Shown: positions 51,599 through 61,268, counted from the first letter of the stretch. The stretch is DNA of 64,000 nt from Rhizobium sp. NZLR1 (GCF_017357385.1 NZ_CP071632.1:2981501-3045500), one strand, 5' to 3'. Numbers and translations are program-made. Notes: generated from the sequence alone by a model not told the origin.

Positions 51599-53149
51599 TT
51601 ATTGCACGATCTTGCGCGGGCTTGCTGAATGTTCTCTGGCCACGGTATTCGAGCCATCGATTTCCTGAAGCAACACGTCGTAGCCCCAGAGATCGGCAAG
51701 ATGTTGCAGGACGAGCCTGGTATCGGCTTCCTGAAGATAGCTGCCATTCATCATGATATGTTGCAGCAACAGGCGGCGGTCACCGGCGAGGTCGACATCG
51801 ACGATATCGATTGCCGGGTCGGTCCAGCCGATATCGTATTCGCGGGAGAGCTGGCGGCGGATGCGCAAGTATCCGCGCTCATTGTGGATCGCCGAAACCA
51901 GAACCCCTTCGGTCTGTTCCGGATCATCGTAGAGGTGGAACAGCCGCAACTGGCGGATCAGGTTCGGGCTCAGGAATTGGCTGATGAAACTCTCATCCCG
52001 GTAATTGGCCCAGATGTCGCGCAGCACCGCCATCGCATCGCCTCGCCCTGATATATCGGGGAACCATGCGCGGTCTTCTTCCGTCGGCTTCGTGACGATC
52101 CGCTCGATATCCTGCATCATCGCAAAACCGAGCGCATAAGGGTTGAAGCCCGAGAACCGCCGGTCGTCGTAGCTCGGCTGGAACACGACGTTGGAGTGGG
52201 ACTTCAAGAATTCCAGGAAGTTGCCGTCGCTGATCTGCCCCCGCTCGTGAAGCCGGCTCATGATCTTGTAATGGACGAAGGTGGCGGTTCCCTCGTTCAT
52301 CACCTTGGTCTGCCGCTGCGGATGGAAATATTGTGCGACATGCCGGACGATGCGAAGGATTTCCCGCTGCCATGGCTGCAGCCGCGGCGCGGTTTTCTCG
52401 AGAAAATAGAGGATGTTGTCCTGCGGAAGGCCAAGCGCGGCGCGTCGCTTTTCCAAACCGCCGTCGCTCGCCTTCTTGGCCTTGCCGACGGGCACCGTTC
52501 GCCAGAGATCGTTGAACATCTGCTCTTCGTGGGCGCGACGCTCCTGCTGCCGCTTCTCCTCCTGGCGAAGGTCGATGGTGGTCTTGCCCGCATATCGATG
52601 CACCCCGTGCGACATCAGCGCATGCGCCGCATCCAGCGTCCGCTCGACCGCCGTCTCGCCATAACGTTCTTCGCAGCGGGTGATATAACCCTTGGCGAAG
52701 TCGAGGTAATCGAGGATGCCCTCCGCATCGGTCCAGAGCTTGAAGAGATAGTTGTTCTTGAAGAAGTGGTTGTGGCCAAACGCCGCGTGCGCGGTGACGA
52801 GCGTCTGCATCGTCGCCGTGTTCTCCTCCATCAGGTAGGAAATGCAGGGAGAACTGTTGATGACGATCTCGTAGGCGAGGTCGCGCATGCCGCGGCGGTA
52901 GAAGGCTTCGTGATGCGCGAAGTGCTTGCCGAAGGACCAATGGCGATAAAAGAGCGGCATGCCGGTCGAGGAATAGGCATCGAGCATCTGTTCAGAGGTA
53001 ATGACTTCGATCTGGTTCGGATAGACATCGAGGCCGAGTTCGCCGAGCGCGATCTCCTCGCAGGCGTCGTGGATACGCTGGAGCGTTGAAAAGTCCCAGT
53101 CCGCCCCCTCGAACAACAGCCGCTCCCTTGGCCTCATCGTCATGGTCAT
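51599..53149 (-). CDS. spoVR: SpoVR-family protein (YcgB-like)
   Basis: This 516-residue protein (LLFEGADWDFSTLQRIHDAC, MPLFYRHWSFGKHFAHHEAF, KVMNEGTATFVHYKIMSRLH) is a clear SpoVR/YcgB member. It is the third gene of the prkA-yeaH-spoVR set seen in many proteobacteria, where it is induced in stationary phase or starvation; the biochemical role is unknown. Its ATG overlaps the yeaH stop as ATGA. Conserved His and Glu (HHEAF, NEGTATF, HWSFG) may bind metal (inference). No sporulation is implied. Confidence 0.95.
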   Translation of the reverse strand: MTMTMRPRERLLFEGADWDFSTLQRIHDACEEIALGELGLDVYPNQIEVITSEQMLDAYSSTGMPLFYRHWSFGKHFAHHEAFYRRGMRDLAYEIVINSSPCISYLMEENTATMQTLVTAHAAFGHNHFFKNNYLFKLWTDAEGILDYLDFAKGYITRCEERYGETAVERTLDAAHALMSHGVHRYAGKTTIDLRQEEKRQQERRAHEEQMFNDLWRTVPVGKAKKASDGGLEKRRAALGLPQDNILYFLEKTAPRLQPWQREILRIVRHVAQYFHPQRQTKVMNEGTATFVHYKIMSRLHERGQISDGNFLEFLKSHSNVVFQPSYDDRRFSGFNPYALGFAMMQDIERIVTKPTEEDRAWFPDISGRGDAMAVLRDIWANYRDESFISQFLSPNLIRQLRLFHLYDDPEQTEGVLVSAIHNERGYLRIRRQLSREYDIGWTDPAIDIVDVDLAGDRRLLLQHIMMNGSYLQEADTRLVLQHLADLWGYDVLLQEIDGSNTVAREHSASPRKIVQ

Positions 53150-54420
53150 GGCGTCACCCTCGACTGTGCATCCCGCTTCTGGAAGAGATCGTGGAAAACA
53201 GGGAATATCTCGCCGCGCCGGCAGACCTTGCGCATCGAAAGCGGCAGCAGCTCTGAACGGATCCCGTCATAGAGCATCCAAAGCGGTGAACGGGATACGG
53301 AAGAGTCGCCGCCTTCTTCGCCCACCTCGATATAGGCGAAGTACTGGCATAGCGGCAAAATCTCGCGCAGCAGCTGTCCGCTCAAATTTCCGTCCGAATG
53401 GGCGTTGTCGCCGTCCGAGGCCTGGGCGCCGTAGATATTCCACTCTGCCGGATCGAAACGCGCAGCAATGATCCGACGCATGGCAACAAGCGCGCTGGAT
53501 ACCAGCGTGCCGCCGGTCGCCGGACCGTAGAAGAAGGTTTCCTCGTCGACTTCCTCGGCCTTGTCGGTATGGCGGATGAAGACGATCTCCACTTTCTTGT
53601 AGCGCTTCGACAGGAAAAGATAGAGCAGCAGGTAAAACCGCTTGGCAAGATCCTTCATGTGTTCCGACATGGAGCCGGAGACGTCCATAAGGCAGAACAT
53701 CACGGCTTTGGCCACAGGCTTCGGCTCGTTCTCGAAACGGCGATATCGTACGTCGAGCGGATCGATATAGGGAATGCGCCGGCTTTTTTCCGTTAGGGAT
53801 TTGAGTTTTGACTCAAACGCCAGGCGGCTCTCGTCGTCCTCGCACTCCTCGATCTGCCGCTGCAGGGCTTCGATCTCTTCGCGACGCGGACGGTGAAGCG
53901 CGACGCGGCGCATCATTGCAAGTCTCGTTGTGCGGCCGACGGCGATGTTGGACGGCGATCCGGAGACGGAATAGCCGGCCCGCACCGGAGTCTCCTCTTC
54001 CGTTTCGGCTAGACGCCGTTTGGCAAGGTCTGGAAGTTCCAGGTCATCGAGAAATACATCAAGGAATTCCTCCCGGGTGAGCACGAAGCGGAAACCGTCC
54101 TCCCCATCGCCTTCGCCCGCATCTTTTGGTTTTCCGCCCCTCGCGCTCGGCGGCCGCGGAATGATGTCGCCTTCTACGAAGGCTCTGTTTCCCGGCAGAA
54201 TGTGATCGGCGGTGCCGCCGTCGCCCCTCCGAAGGCTCGGTTCGGCCATTCCGTCGATCGGCAGGCTGATCTCACCGCCGTCGAGCACATCGCGAATGTT
54301 TCGGTTTTGCAGAGAACGCTTTACCGCCTGCTGCACGGCACCTTTCATGCGCCGAAGAAACCGTTGCCGATTTTCGAGACTTTTACCGCGCGGATTTAGC
54401 CGACGGTCGACAATGTGCAT
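53146..54420 (-). CDS. yeaH: YeaH/YhbH family protein (DUF444)
   Basis: This 424-residue protein has the start MHIVDRRLNPRGKSLENRQR and a C-terminal von Willebrand A-like fold with a MIDAS-type motif in VMFCLMDVSGSMSEHMKDLA. It always accompanies prkA and spoVR. The vWA-like part suggests protein-protein contact with the PrkA kinase or SpoVR, but this is inference. The gene begins 12 bases after the prkA stop and overlaps spoVR by four bases. Confidence 0.95.
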   Translation of the reverse strand: MHIVDRRLNPRGKSLENRQRFLRRMKGAVQQAVKRSLQNRNIRDVLDGGEISLPIDGMAEPSLRRGDGGTADHILPGNRAFVEGDIIPRPPSARGGKPKDAGEGDGEDGFRFVLTREEFLDVFLDDLELPDLAKRRLAETEEETPVRAGYSVSGSPSNIAVGRTTRLAMMRRVALHRPRREEIEALQRQIEECEDDESRLAFESKLKSLTEKSRRIPYIDPLDVRYRRFENEPKPVAKAVMFCLMDVSGSMSEHMKDLAKRFYLLLYLFLSKRYKKVEIVFIRHTDKAEEVDEETFFYGPATGGTLVSSALVAMRRIIAARFDPAEWNIYGAQASDGDNAHSDGNLSGQLLREILPLCQYFAYIEVGEEGGDSSVSRSPLWMLYDGIRSELLPLSMRKVCRRGEIFPVFHDLFQKRDAQSRVTP

Positions 54421-54432
54421 ATTGGCTCCGCA

Positions 54433-56376
54433 TTAACTTGCCTGTTTGACGCGCATGTACCATTCGACGAGGCGCCGAACCTGCCTCTCCGTGTAACCCC
54501 GCGCGGCCATGCGCGAGACGAATTCGCTATGCTTCTTTTCTGTTTCCGAGTCCTTCTTCGATCCAAAGGAAATGACCGGCAAAAGATCCTCGACCTGCGA
54601 GAACATACGCTTCTCGATCACTTCCCGGATCTTCTCGTAGCTTGTCCATGACGGATTTTTTCCGCCATTGGATGCCCGGGACCTCAACGAGAACTTGACG
54701 ATTTCGTTGCGGAAATCCTTCGGATTGGCAATGCCTGCCGGCTTTTCGATCTTCGTCAATTCCTGATTGAGGAGCTCGCGGTCGAGAAGCTGGCCAGTAT
54801 CGGGATCCTTGAAGTCGACGTCTTCGATCCAGGCATCGGCATAATCGACGTAGCGGTCAAACAGGTTCTGTCCGTAGTCCGCATAGGATTCAAGATAGGC
54901 CTTCTGAATCTCATTGCCAATGAACTCTGCATAACGTGGCGCAAGATCGGCCTTGATGAATTCCAGATAGCGCTTCTCGACATCATCGGAAAACTGCTCG
55001 CGACGGATCGACTGTTCCAGCACATACATCAGATGGACAGGATCGGCGCCGATATCCGTGGTGTCGTGATTGAAGGTCGAGGCAAGCACCTTGAAGGCGA
55101 AGCGGGTCGATATGCCGTCCATGCCCTCATCGATGCCGGCAGCATCCCGGTATTCCTGAACGCTGCGGGCGCGCGGGTCGGTTTCTTTCAGGCTCTCGCC
55201 GTCATAGGTGCGCATCTTCGAGAAGAACGTCGAGTTCTCGTGCTTGCGCAGGCGTGAGAGCACGGAAAAACGGGCCAGCATTTCGAGCGTTGCCGGGGCA
55301 CATGGCGTATCCGCCAGCTCCGATCCCTCGATCAGCTTCTCGTAGATCTTCTGCTCCTCCATCACCCTGAGGCAATAGGGCACCTTGATCACGCAGATGC
55401 GGTCGATGAAGGCCTCGTTGTTCTTGTTGGCCTTGAAGGTCTGCCATTCGGCTTCGTTCGAATGCGCAAGGACGACGCCTGAGAAGGGTATGGCGCCGAT
55501 ATTCTCGGAACCGATATAGTTCCCCTCCTGGGTCGCCGTCAGCAGCGGATGCAGCATCTTGATCGGCGCCTTGAACATCTCGACGAATTCAAGGATACCC
55601 TGATTGGCGCGGTTGAGCCCGCCGGAATAGCTGTAGGCATCGGGATCGTTCTGCGAGTAGGTCTCCAGCTTGCGGATGTCGACCTTGCCGACCAGCGACG
55701 AGATATCCTGATTGTTCTCGTCTCCGGGCTCGGTCTTGGCGATGGCGATCTGGCGCAACCGCGAAGGCTGAACTCTGACGACACGGAAGCGGGAAATATC
55801 GCCGCCGAAATCGTCGAGCCGCTTCAGGCACCACGGGCTCATCAGCCCGTTCAGGCGCCGCAGCGGGATACCGTATTGCTCCTGGAGCAGCGACCCCATC
55901 GTCTCCGGATCGAAGAGGTTGAGCGGACTTTCGAAAACGGGGCTGATCTCGTCGCCCGCCTTCAGCACATAGATTGGATGAACCTCCATCAATTGCTTCA
56001 GCCGCTCCGCTAAGGAAGACTTGCCGCCGCCGACCGGGCCGAGCAGATAGAGAATCTGCTTGCGCTCCTCGAGCCCCTGTGCCGCGTGCCGGAAGAAGGA
56101 AACGATGCGCTCGATCGTCTCTTCCATGCCGTGGAAACCGGTAAAGGCCGGATAGATCCGGATGGTCCTGTTCATGAAGATCCGGCCAAGCCGCGTATCC
56201 TTGGCGGTATCGACCATTTGCGCCTCGCCTATCGCGGAGAGCAGGCGCTCCGTCGCATTGGCATAGGCAATCGGGTCCTTTTTGCAGAGATCGAGATACT
56301 CGGCCACCGACATATCGGTTTCGCGGCGTGCTTCGTAACTGCGCGTAAACGCATCGAATACGGATTCGTTCAGCAT
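54433..56376 (-). CDS. prkA: PrkA-family AAA+ serine kinase/ATPase
   Basis: The 647-residue protein (MLNESVFDAFTRSYEARRET) has the PrkA AAA region with Walker A YLLGPVGGGKSSLAERLKQL near residue 105 and VVLAHSNEAEWQTFKANKNN later, and the C-terminal PrkA kinase-like region. PrkA homologues (YeaG) are involved in nitrogen and carbon starvation survival; some act as proteases or kinases and the activity is debated. ATG 56376 follows GGAGGG. First gene of the prkA-yeaH-spoVR operon, preceded by a general-stress-type promoter at 56418-56443. Confidence 0.95.
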   Translation of the reverse strand: MLNESVFDAFTRSYEARRETDMSVAEYLDLCKKDPIAYANATERLLSAIGEAQMVDTAKDTRLGRIFMNRTIRIYPAFTGFHGMEETIERIVSFFRHAAQGLEERKQILYLLGPVGGGKSSLAERLKQLMEVHPIYVLKAGDEISPVFESPLNLFDPETMGSLLQEQYGIPLRRLNGLMSPWCLKRLDDFGGDISRFRVVRVQPSRLRQIAIAKTEPGDENNQDISSLVGKVDIRKLETYSQNDPDAYSYSGGLNRANQGILEFVEMFKAPIKMLHPLLTATQEGNYIGSENIGAIPFSGVVLAHSNEAEWQTFKANKNNEAFIDRICVIKVPYCLRVMEEQKIYEKLIEGSELADTPCAPATLEMLARFSVLSRLRKHENSTFFSKMRTYDGESLKETDPRARSVQEYRDAAGIDEGMDGISTRFAFKVLASTFNHDTTDIGADPVHLMYVLEQSIRREQFSDDVEKRYLEFIKADLAPRYAEFIGNEIQKAYLESYADYGQNLFDRYVDYADAWIEDVDFKDPDTGQLLDRELLNQELTKIEKPAGIANPKDFRNEIVKFSLRSRASNGGKNPSWTSYEKIREVIEKRMFSQVEDLLPVISFGSKKDSETEKKHSEFVSRMAARGYTERQVRRLVEWYMRVKQAS

Positions 56377-56783
56377 GGGCCCTCCATTAAGGTTATGCCG
56401 CAGGCTCAAAGTCGTATAACCATCGAGATGGCTACGACGTTCCTAAGAATCAATAATTTCGTAGGTATATTCGACGCTCACCGGCTGTTTCTTGCAACGC
56501 ACAAAAACGTGCATGCACCGGTTATTTTTACTCTACGAAACTGTTTCTCATTATAGTTGAAAAAAGCACCCCTGCGGTATCAGCACATTTCGCGACGTGA
56601 CAGAAAGATGAAAAGGGTGTGCAATGTCGCCCGTGATTCGAACTCTGGAAAAATCGGCGATTGGCAGCCAAATCTGCGCAGAGTCGATGCTGGCCAGCAC
56701 GTGCCGACCCGCTCCTGACATGATGGAAACGGGCGCATCCGGGCCGTGAGCCAATCGTCGCGACCGTCCCCCGCCGCGGCAAT
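56377..56783. other. Intergenic region upstream of prkA
   Basis: No gene is seen in these 407 bases. The prkA-proximal part holds the GGAAC-type promoter at 56418-56443 and a GTGCATGCAC palindrome near 56508. The distal part is the 3' side of the VOC gene. Confidence 0.5.
56418..56443 (-). promoter_or_regulatory. EcfG/RpoE2-type promoter of the prkA operon
   Basis: On the minus strand GGAAC (56443-56439) is followed by 19 bases and TT (56419-56418). This fits the published rhizobial general-stress-sigma consensus GGAAC-N18/19-TT. It ends about 42 bases upstream of the prkA ATG, a sensible distance. It agrees with the stationary-phase and stress induction known for prkA-yeaH-spoVR in other bacteria. 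Confidence 0.6.
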
Positions 56784-57260
56784 TCAGCCGTTGAATGCCT
56801 TCTCCAGCGCAGCGACATCGATCTTGACCATGCCGAGCATCACCTCGGTCACGCGCCTGGCCCGCTCGCGGTTGTCGTCAGCGATCATCTCGGCAAGCAT
56901 GCGCGGCACGATCTGCCAGGACAGGCCCCAGCGGTCCTTCAGCCAGCCGCAGGCTTCCGGCGTGCCACCATTGGCTAGGAATGCTTCCCATATCCGATCG
57001 ATCTCGGCCTGGCCTTCCAGGAGAATCGCGATCGAGAAGGAATGGTTGAAGCTATCGAGCGGGCCGGCCTTCATTGCCAGGAAGGCCTGATCGCCGAGTG
57101 TGAACTCAATCAGCTCGACGCTGCCGGGAGGTCCGCTCGGCGTCTCCGCCGGCAATATGGTGGTGCGGCCGATCCTGGAGTCGGGAATAACAGACACGTA
57201 GAATTCGACAGCTTCACGGGCTTCCTCCGCGAACCAAAGATTTGAAACGACCTTCGCCAT
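56784..57260 (-). CDS. VOC-family (PhnB/3-demethylubiquinone methyltransferase-like) protein
   Basis: This 158-residue protein starts MAKVVSNLWFAEEAREAVEF and shows YVSVIPDSRIGRTTILPAET and CGWLKDRWGLSWQIVPRML, the pattern of the PhnB-like branch of the vicinal oxygen chelate fold. The old name 3-demethylubiquinone-9 3-methyltransferase is a misnomer for this group; the function is unknown. ATG 57260 has AGGAGG eight bases upstream; a longer frame to 57482 is not supported. Divergent from uvrD. Confidence 0.88.
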   Translation of the reverse strand: MAKVVSNLWFAEEAREAVEFYVSVIPDSRIGRTTILPAETPSGPPGSVELIEFTLGDQAFLAMKAGPLDSFNHSFSIAILLEGQAEIDRIWEAFLANGGTPEACGWLKDRWGLSWQIVPRMLAEMIADDNRERARRVTEVMLGMVKIDVAALEKAFNG

Positions 57261-57523
57261 GCAACAGCCTCCTTGTTGTTGATGAGCATGTCCCCAGACT
57301 ACTGCCCGATGATCCAAGCCCGATCCAAGGACGCCCGGCCGGCGCCGGTTCCGACAGACTGCGATTAGAAATTTTCGCCCCATTCCAGCCGACATGGCGA
57401 GCGCAGCCGCGCCGGCCGGCGGCCTTGCCGCCCGCAGTAACCCGCTTGGATTAGCGGTGGCTCGGGAATGAAAGCAGAACATCTTTTCTGGTCTTTCCTT
57501 CCCGAATCACTACATTACGCGCC

Positions 57524-60004
57524 ATGAGCAATAGTTTCGACGATATTCCCTTCTTCGACGAAGAGCCGGACGAGATGGCGCGCAAGCCGCAGCCGCCTGC
57601 CGCGCCCGCAGCAAGAGCGCCCGCCCCCGGCGGCGGCATTGCCGCTCGCGCGATGGCGGCCCGCGACGGCGGCGCCCGGCCGGATTATCTTACCGGACTG
57701 AACCCCGAGCAGACCGAAGCCGTCGAAACCCTGGAAGGCCCGGTCCTCGTGCTTGCAGGCGCCGGCACCGGCAAGACGCGCGTGTTGACCACCCGCATTG
57801 CCCACATCCTCAATACCGGCCGCGCCTTCCCGTCGCAGATCCTCGCCGTCACCTTCACCAACAAGGCCGCCCGCGAGATGAAGGAGCGCATCGCATTGCT
57901 CGTCGGCGGCGCCGTCGAGGGAATGCCCTGGCTCGGCACCTTCCACTCGATCGGCGTCAAGCTTCTGCGCCGCCACGGCGAGCTCGTCGGCCTGCGCTCC
58001 GATTTCACCATTCTCGATACCGACGACGTCGTCCGTCTGATCAAGCAGCTGATCCAGGCCGAAGGCCTCGACGACAAGCGGTGGCCGGCCAAGCAGTTCG
58101 CCGGCATGATCGACACCTGGAAGAACAAGGGTCTAGGCCCTGCCGATATCCCTGAGGGCGATGCCCGCGCCTTTGCCAATGGCCGTGGCCGCGATCTCTA
58201 TTTTGCCTATCAGGCACGCCTGACGACGCTGAACGCCTGCGATTTCGGCGACCTGCTGATGCATCCGATCGCGATTTTCCGCAAGAACCCGGATCTCTTG
58301 AAGGAATATCACGGCCGCTTCCGCTATATCCTCGTCGACGAGTACCAGGACACCAACACCGCCCAGTATATGTGGTTGAGGCTTCTCGCCCAGCGCTCCA
58401 AGGGCGAGAAGCAGAATGTCTGCTGCGTCGGCGACGACGATCAGTCGATCTATGGCTGGCGCGGCGCCGAGGTCGACAATATCCTGCGCTTCGAAAAGGA
58501 TTTCCCCGGCGCCAAGGTCATCAAGCTCGAGCGCAACTACCGCTCGACCGAACATATTCTCGGGGCTGCTGCCCATTTGATCGCCCATAATGAAGGGCGG
58601 CTTGGCAAGACGCTGTTTACCGACCGCTCCGATCCAAACGACGTCAAGGTGCAGGTCCACGCCTCCTGGGATTCGGAAGAGGAAGCCCGCGCCATCGGCG
58701 AGGAAATCGAGCAGCTTCAGCGCGGCAAGCATCTGCTGAACGATATGGCGATTCTCGTGCGCGCCTCTTTCCAGATGCGCGAATTCGAAGACCGCTTCGT
58801 CACCCTCGGCCTCAATTACCGCGTCATCGGCGGCCCACGCTTCTACGAGCGCCTGGAGATCCGCGATGCGATGGCCTATTTCCGCATGGTCGCCCAGCCC
58901 GCCGACGACCTGGCCTTTGAACGCATCGTCAACACGCCGAAGCGCGGCCTCGGCGATACGACGGTGCGCGCGCTGCATGACTACGCCCGCGCCCGCGATA
59001 TCCCGATGCTTGCGGCAGCCGCCGACATCATCGAAACGGATGAGCTGAAGCCGAAGGCGCGAAAGGCACTCTTCGATGTGATTCAATCTTTCCGCCGGTG
59101 GCAGGAACTGCTTGAAAACACACCGCATACCGAACTTGCCGAGCAGATCCTCGAAGAGTCCGGCTATACCGACATGTGGAAGAACGACAAGAGTGCCGAA
59201 GCCCCCGGCCGCCTCGAGAACTTGAAGGAGCTCATCCGCTCGATGGATAGCTTCGAGTCGATGCGCGGCTTCCTCGAGCACGTATCGCTGGTCATGGACG
59301 CCGAGACCAACGAGAATCTCGATGCCGTCTCGATCATGACGCTGCACTCGGCCAAGGGGCTGGAATTCGACACCGTCTTCCTCCCCGGCTGGGAGGAAGG
59401 CCTCTTCCCGCATCAGCGCGCGCTGGATGAAAGCGGTCGCGCCGGCCTGGAGGAGGAACGCCGCCTTGCCTATGTCGGCATCACCCGCGCCAAACACCGC
59501 TGCCATATCTGGTTCGTCTCCAACCGGCGCATCCACGGCCTCTGGCAGTCAACCCTGCCCTCGCGTTTCCTCGACGAACTGCCGGAAACCCATGTCGAGG
59601 TCGCCGAAATGGAGCAGAGCTATGGTGGGTATGGCCGCGGCGGCTACGGCCAGTCCCGCTTCGACAAATCAGAACCCTTCGCCAATTCCTATTCCACCCC
59701 CGGCTGGAAACGCGCCCAGGCCAACAAGACCGACGCCACGCGCGACAATTGGGGCTCCCGCTCCGGCCACGCCGTCGAACGTATCGGCTATGGCGAAAGC
59801 GGCCCGAAGGGGCGCACGATCGAAGGCGAACTGGTGGCAAAATCCACCTCGTCGGAACCGTCGAAGTTCACGCTCGGCGACCGCGTATTCCATCTGAAAT
59901 TCGGCAACGGCAACATCACCGGCATCGAAGGCAACAAGCTGACGATCGAGTTCGACCGAGCTGGACAGAAGCGGGTGTTGGACGGGTTCGTCGAGCGCGT
60001 CTGA
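57524..60004 (+). CDS. uvrD: UvrD/PcrA-type ATP-dependent 3'-5' DNA helicase
   Basis: The 826-residue superfamily 1A helicase has a Pro/Ala-rich N-terminal extension of about 50 residues, then LNPEQTEAVETLEGPVLVLA, Walker A AGAGTGKTR, Walker B ILVDEYQDTN, motif III GDDDQSIYGWRGAEV, motif IV LERNYRSTEH, motif V TLHSAKGLEFDTVFLPGWEE and motif VI LAYVGITRAKHR. The C-terminus (VFHLKFGNGNITGIEGNKLT) is the beta-barrel tail that contacts RNA polymerase in PcrA/UvrD. It works in nucleotide excision and mismatch repair. No operon partner. Confidence 0.95.
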   Translation: MSNSFDDIPFFDEEPDEMARKPQPPAAPAARAPAPGGGIAARAMAARDGGARPDYLTGLNPEQTEAVETLEGPVLVLAGAGTGKTRVLTTRIAHILNTGRAFPSQILAVTFTNKAAREMKERIALLVGGAVEGMPWLGTFHSIGVKLLRRHGELVGLRSDFTILDTDDVVRLIKQLIQAEGLDDKRWPAKQFAGMIDTWKNKGLGPADIPEGDARAFANGRGRDLYFAYQARLTTLNACDFGDLLMHPIAIFRKNPDLLKEYHGRFRYILVDEYQDTNTAQYMWLRLLAQRSKGEKQNVCCVGDDDQSIYGWRGAEVDNILRFEKDFPGAKVIKLERNYRSTEHILGAAAHLIAHNEGRLGKTLFTDRSDPNDVKVQVHASWDSEEEARAIGEEIEQLQRGKHLLNDMAILVRASFQMREFEDRFVTLGLNYRVIGGPRFYERLEIRDAMAYFRMVAQPADDLAFERIVNTPKRGLGDTTVRALHDYARARDIPMLAAAADIIETDELKPKARKALFDVIQSFRRWQELLENTPHTELAEQILEESGYTDMWKNDKSAEAPGRLENLKELIRSMDSFESMRGFLEHVSLVMDAETNENLDAVSIMTLHSAKGLEFDTVFLPGWEEGLFPHQRALDESGRAGLEEERRLAYVGITRAKHRCHIWFVSNRRIHGLWQSTLPSRFLDELPETHVEVAEMEQSYGGYGRGGYGQSRFDKSEPFANSYSTPGWKRAQANKTDATRDNWGSRSGHAVERIGYGESGPKGRTIEGELVAKSTSSEPSKFTLGDRVFHLKFGNGNITGIEGNKLTIEFDRAGQKRVLDGFVERV

Positions 60005-60031
60005 CGTCGCGTCAGCATGGCGGGAAAACGC

Positions 60032-60379
60032 TCACCCGAGCATCCGCATCCTTCCAAGACCCAGGATATCATTGACGAGGGCGATGCCGATCCCCGCGGC
60101 GACGACTCCCAATCCGATTAGAAAGAGCCGGCGCGACCGATCATATTTGACGGCGATGAGGGAATTGCGCGCCAGCAAGTCGGCGAAGACCTTCACCTGA
60201 ATGGCTATGCCGATGGTCAGGAACAGCATCGGCAGGATATCGATGCGGCTCCAGTCATTGGGATTGGAAACCCAGACGCTGATGAAATTAAGGGAGAAAC
60301 CGAGGATGATCCCGGTCGCCGTCAGCGATCCGTTTCGGAACGTCGCATCGATCTTCTCGTTCGGCTCTGGCTCGGACAT
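60032..60379 (-). CDS. Small membrane protein of unknown function
   Basis: The 115-residue protein has an acidic N-terminus (MSEPEPNEKIDATFRNGSLT) and three membrane helices (ATGIILGFSLNFISVWVSNP, ILPMLFLTIGIAIQVKVFAD, RLFLIGLGVVAAGIGIALVN). I do not recognise the family. ATG 60379 has GGAAG upstream. It is convergent with uvrD. Confidence 0.7.
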   Translation of the reverse strand: MSEPEPNEKIDATFRNGSLTATGIILGFSLNFISVWVSNPNDWSRIDILPMLFLTIGIAIQVKVFADLLARNSLIAVKYDRSRRLFLIGLGVVAAGIGIALVNDILGLGRMRMLG

Positions 60380-60742
60380 GGTTTCGCTTCCGGCTTGCGT
60401 CTGAGCAAGAAAGGCAGAAATCGCGCCCGGGAGCAAGATCGCCCTCGCATCGCGCGTCCGGAAGGGCGGACGAAATGCCGTCGCGGCGGAGAGCCGGCGC
60501 AGCGCTCAAGGCCCTTTCCGCGAGCACCGCCAGCGCGGTCTCATGTGATCGCCGACGCAGAACCCAATTCGACAGAATCCATCTGTCGATAAAAATACAA
60601 CAATTCCAATAGGATATATTTGGTAACCGAAAAGTTAACGTGTCAAAACGTCGCTTTGACGCTTTCTGCAAATCAGCTTAGCTCGGAAGCTGCCCGTCCA
60701 TGAAAGGCGGGCCTCACGACGAACTTTTTAAAGGAGGTTCAA
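60380..60742. other. Intergenic region before the EF-hand gene
   Basis: No credible gene is present in these 363 bases; frames here lack ribosome sites and conserved sequence. The A/T-richer part near 60590-60640 probably holds the EF-hand gene promoter, and a strong AAAGGAGG ribosome site ends the region at 60730-60737. Confidence 0.4.
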
Positions 60743-61240
60743 GTGACCAGTGTTTCATCTCTCGGCAGCACATTAACCCAGTACCAGTCTCCGCTTTCCA
60801 GTCTCGACAAGAATGGCGACGGCGTCATTTCACCAGACGAGCTCGCCGCCGCATCACAGTCCTCGACATCAGGCACGACCGCGACTGACGGCGATAGCGA
60901 CGACAGCAGCACTGATATCGCCAAGAAGATCACCGCCGACATCCTGTCTCTGATGCTGTCCTTGCAGAAAACCGACGACAGCGACAATCAGGGCGACGGC
61001 GGCGATCAGAGCGACGATTCCAAGGGCGTCCTCGCCGCAATGGATACCAATGGCGACGGCAAGTTGACCGAGTCCGAATTCCTCGCCGCCGATCCAAGTA
61101 AAATCAATGCGTCAGGCGATAGCGATCCGCTCCTCACCAAAGTGTTGAGCGACATGCAGACGGCTCTCCAGGCCCACCGCAATACCTACGGCGCTTCCGC
61201 CGCAGCAAGTGATCCCGCCGACGACGTGACCGCGGCGTAG
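60743..61240 (+). CDS. EF-hand calcium-binding protein
   Basis: This 165-residue acidic protein has two canonical EF-hand loops: DKNGDGVISPDE at about residues 22-33 and DTNGDGKLTESE near residue 100, each with Asp/Asn at positions 1, 3, 5 and Glu at 12. Between them lies a Ser/Thr/Asp-rich, probably disordered stretch. There is no signal peptide, so it is cytosolic or exported by a leaderless route. The start is GTG 60743 after AAAGGAGG. Rhizobia have other secreted EF-hand proteins such as calsymin of R. etli, but this one is much shorter and a relationship is not claimed. Confidence 0.88.
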   Translation: MTSVSSLGSTLTQYQSPLSSLDKNGDGVISPDELAAASQSSTSGTTATDGDSDDSSTDIAKKITADILSLMLSLQKTDDSDNQGDGGDQSDDSKGVLAAMDTNGDGKLTESEFLAADPSKINASGDSDPLLTKVLSDMQTALQAHRNTYGASAAASDPADDVTAA

Positions 61241-61250
61241 TTCGGCATGG

Positions 61251-61268
61251 GGCTCCGCCGGGGGAGCC
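61251..61268 (+). terminator. Hairpin after the EF-hand gene
   Basis: GGCTCC and GGAGCC form a 6-bp stem around a six-base loop, 11 bases beyond the stop codon. No T-run follows, so termination strength is uncertain. Confidence 0.45.

Noticed and set aside
51599..53149. Sporulation gene implying a spore former
   Set aside because: SpoVR-family proteins occur widely in non-sporulating proteobacteria as part of the prkA-yeaH set.
56628..56646. T-loop-like sequence of a tRNA on the minus strand (GTTCGAATC)
   Set aside because: The flanking bases do not form a T-stem, and no acceptor, anticodon or D arm is found.
58133..59536. 467-codon minus-strand open frame
   Set aside because: Antisense to uvrD helicase motifs.
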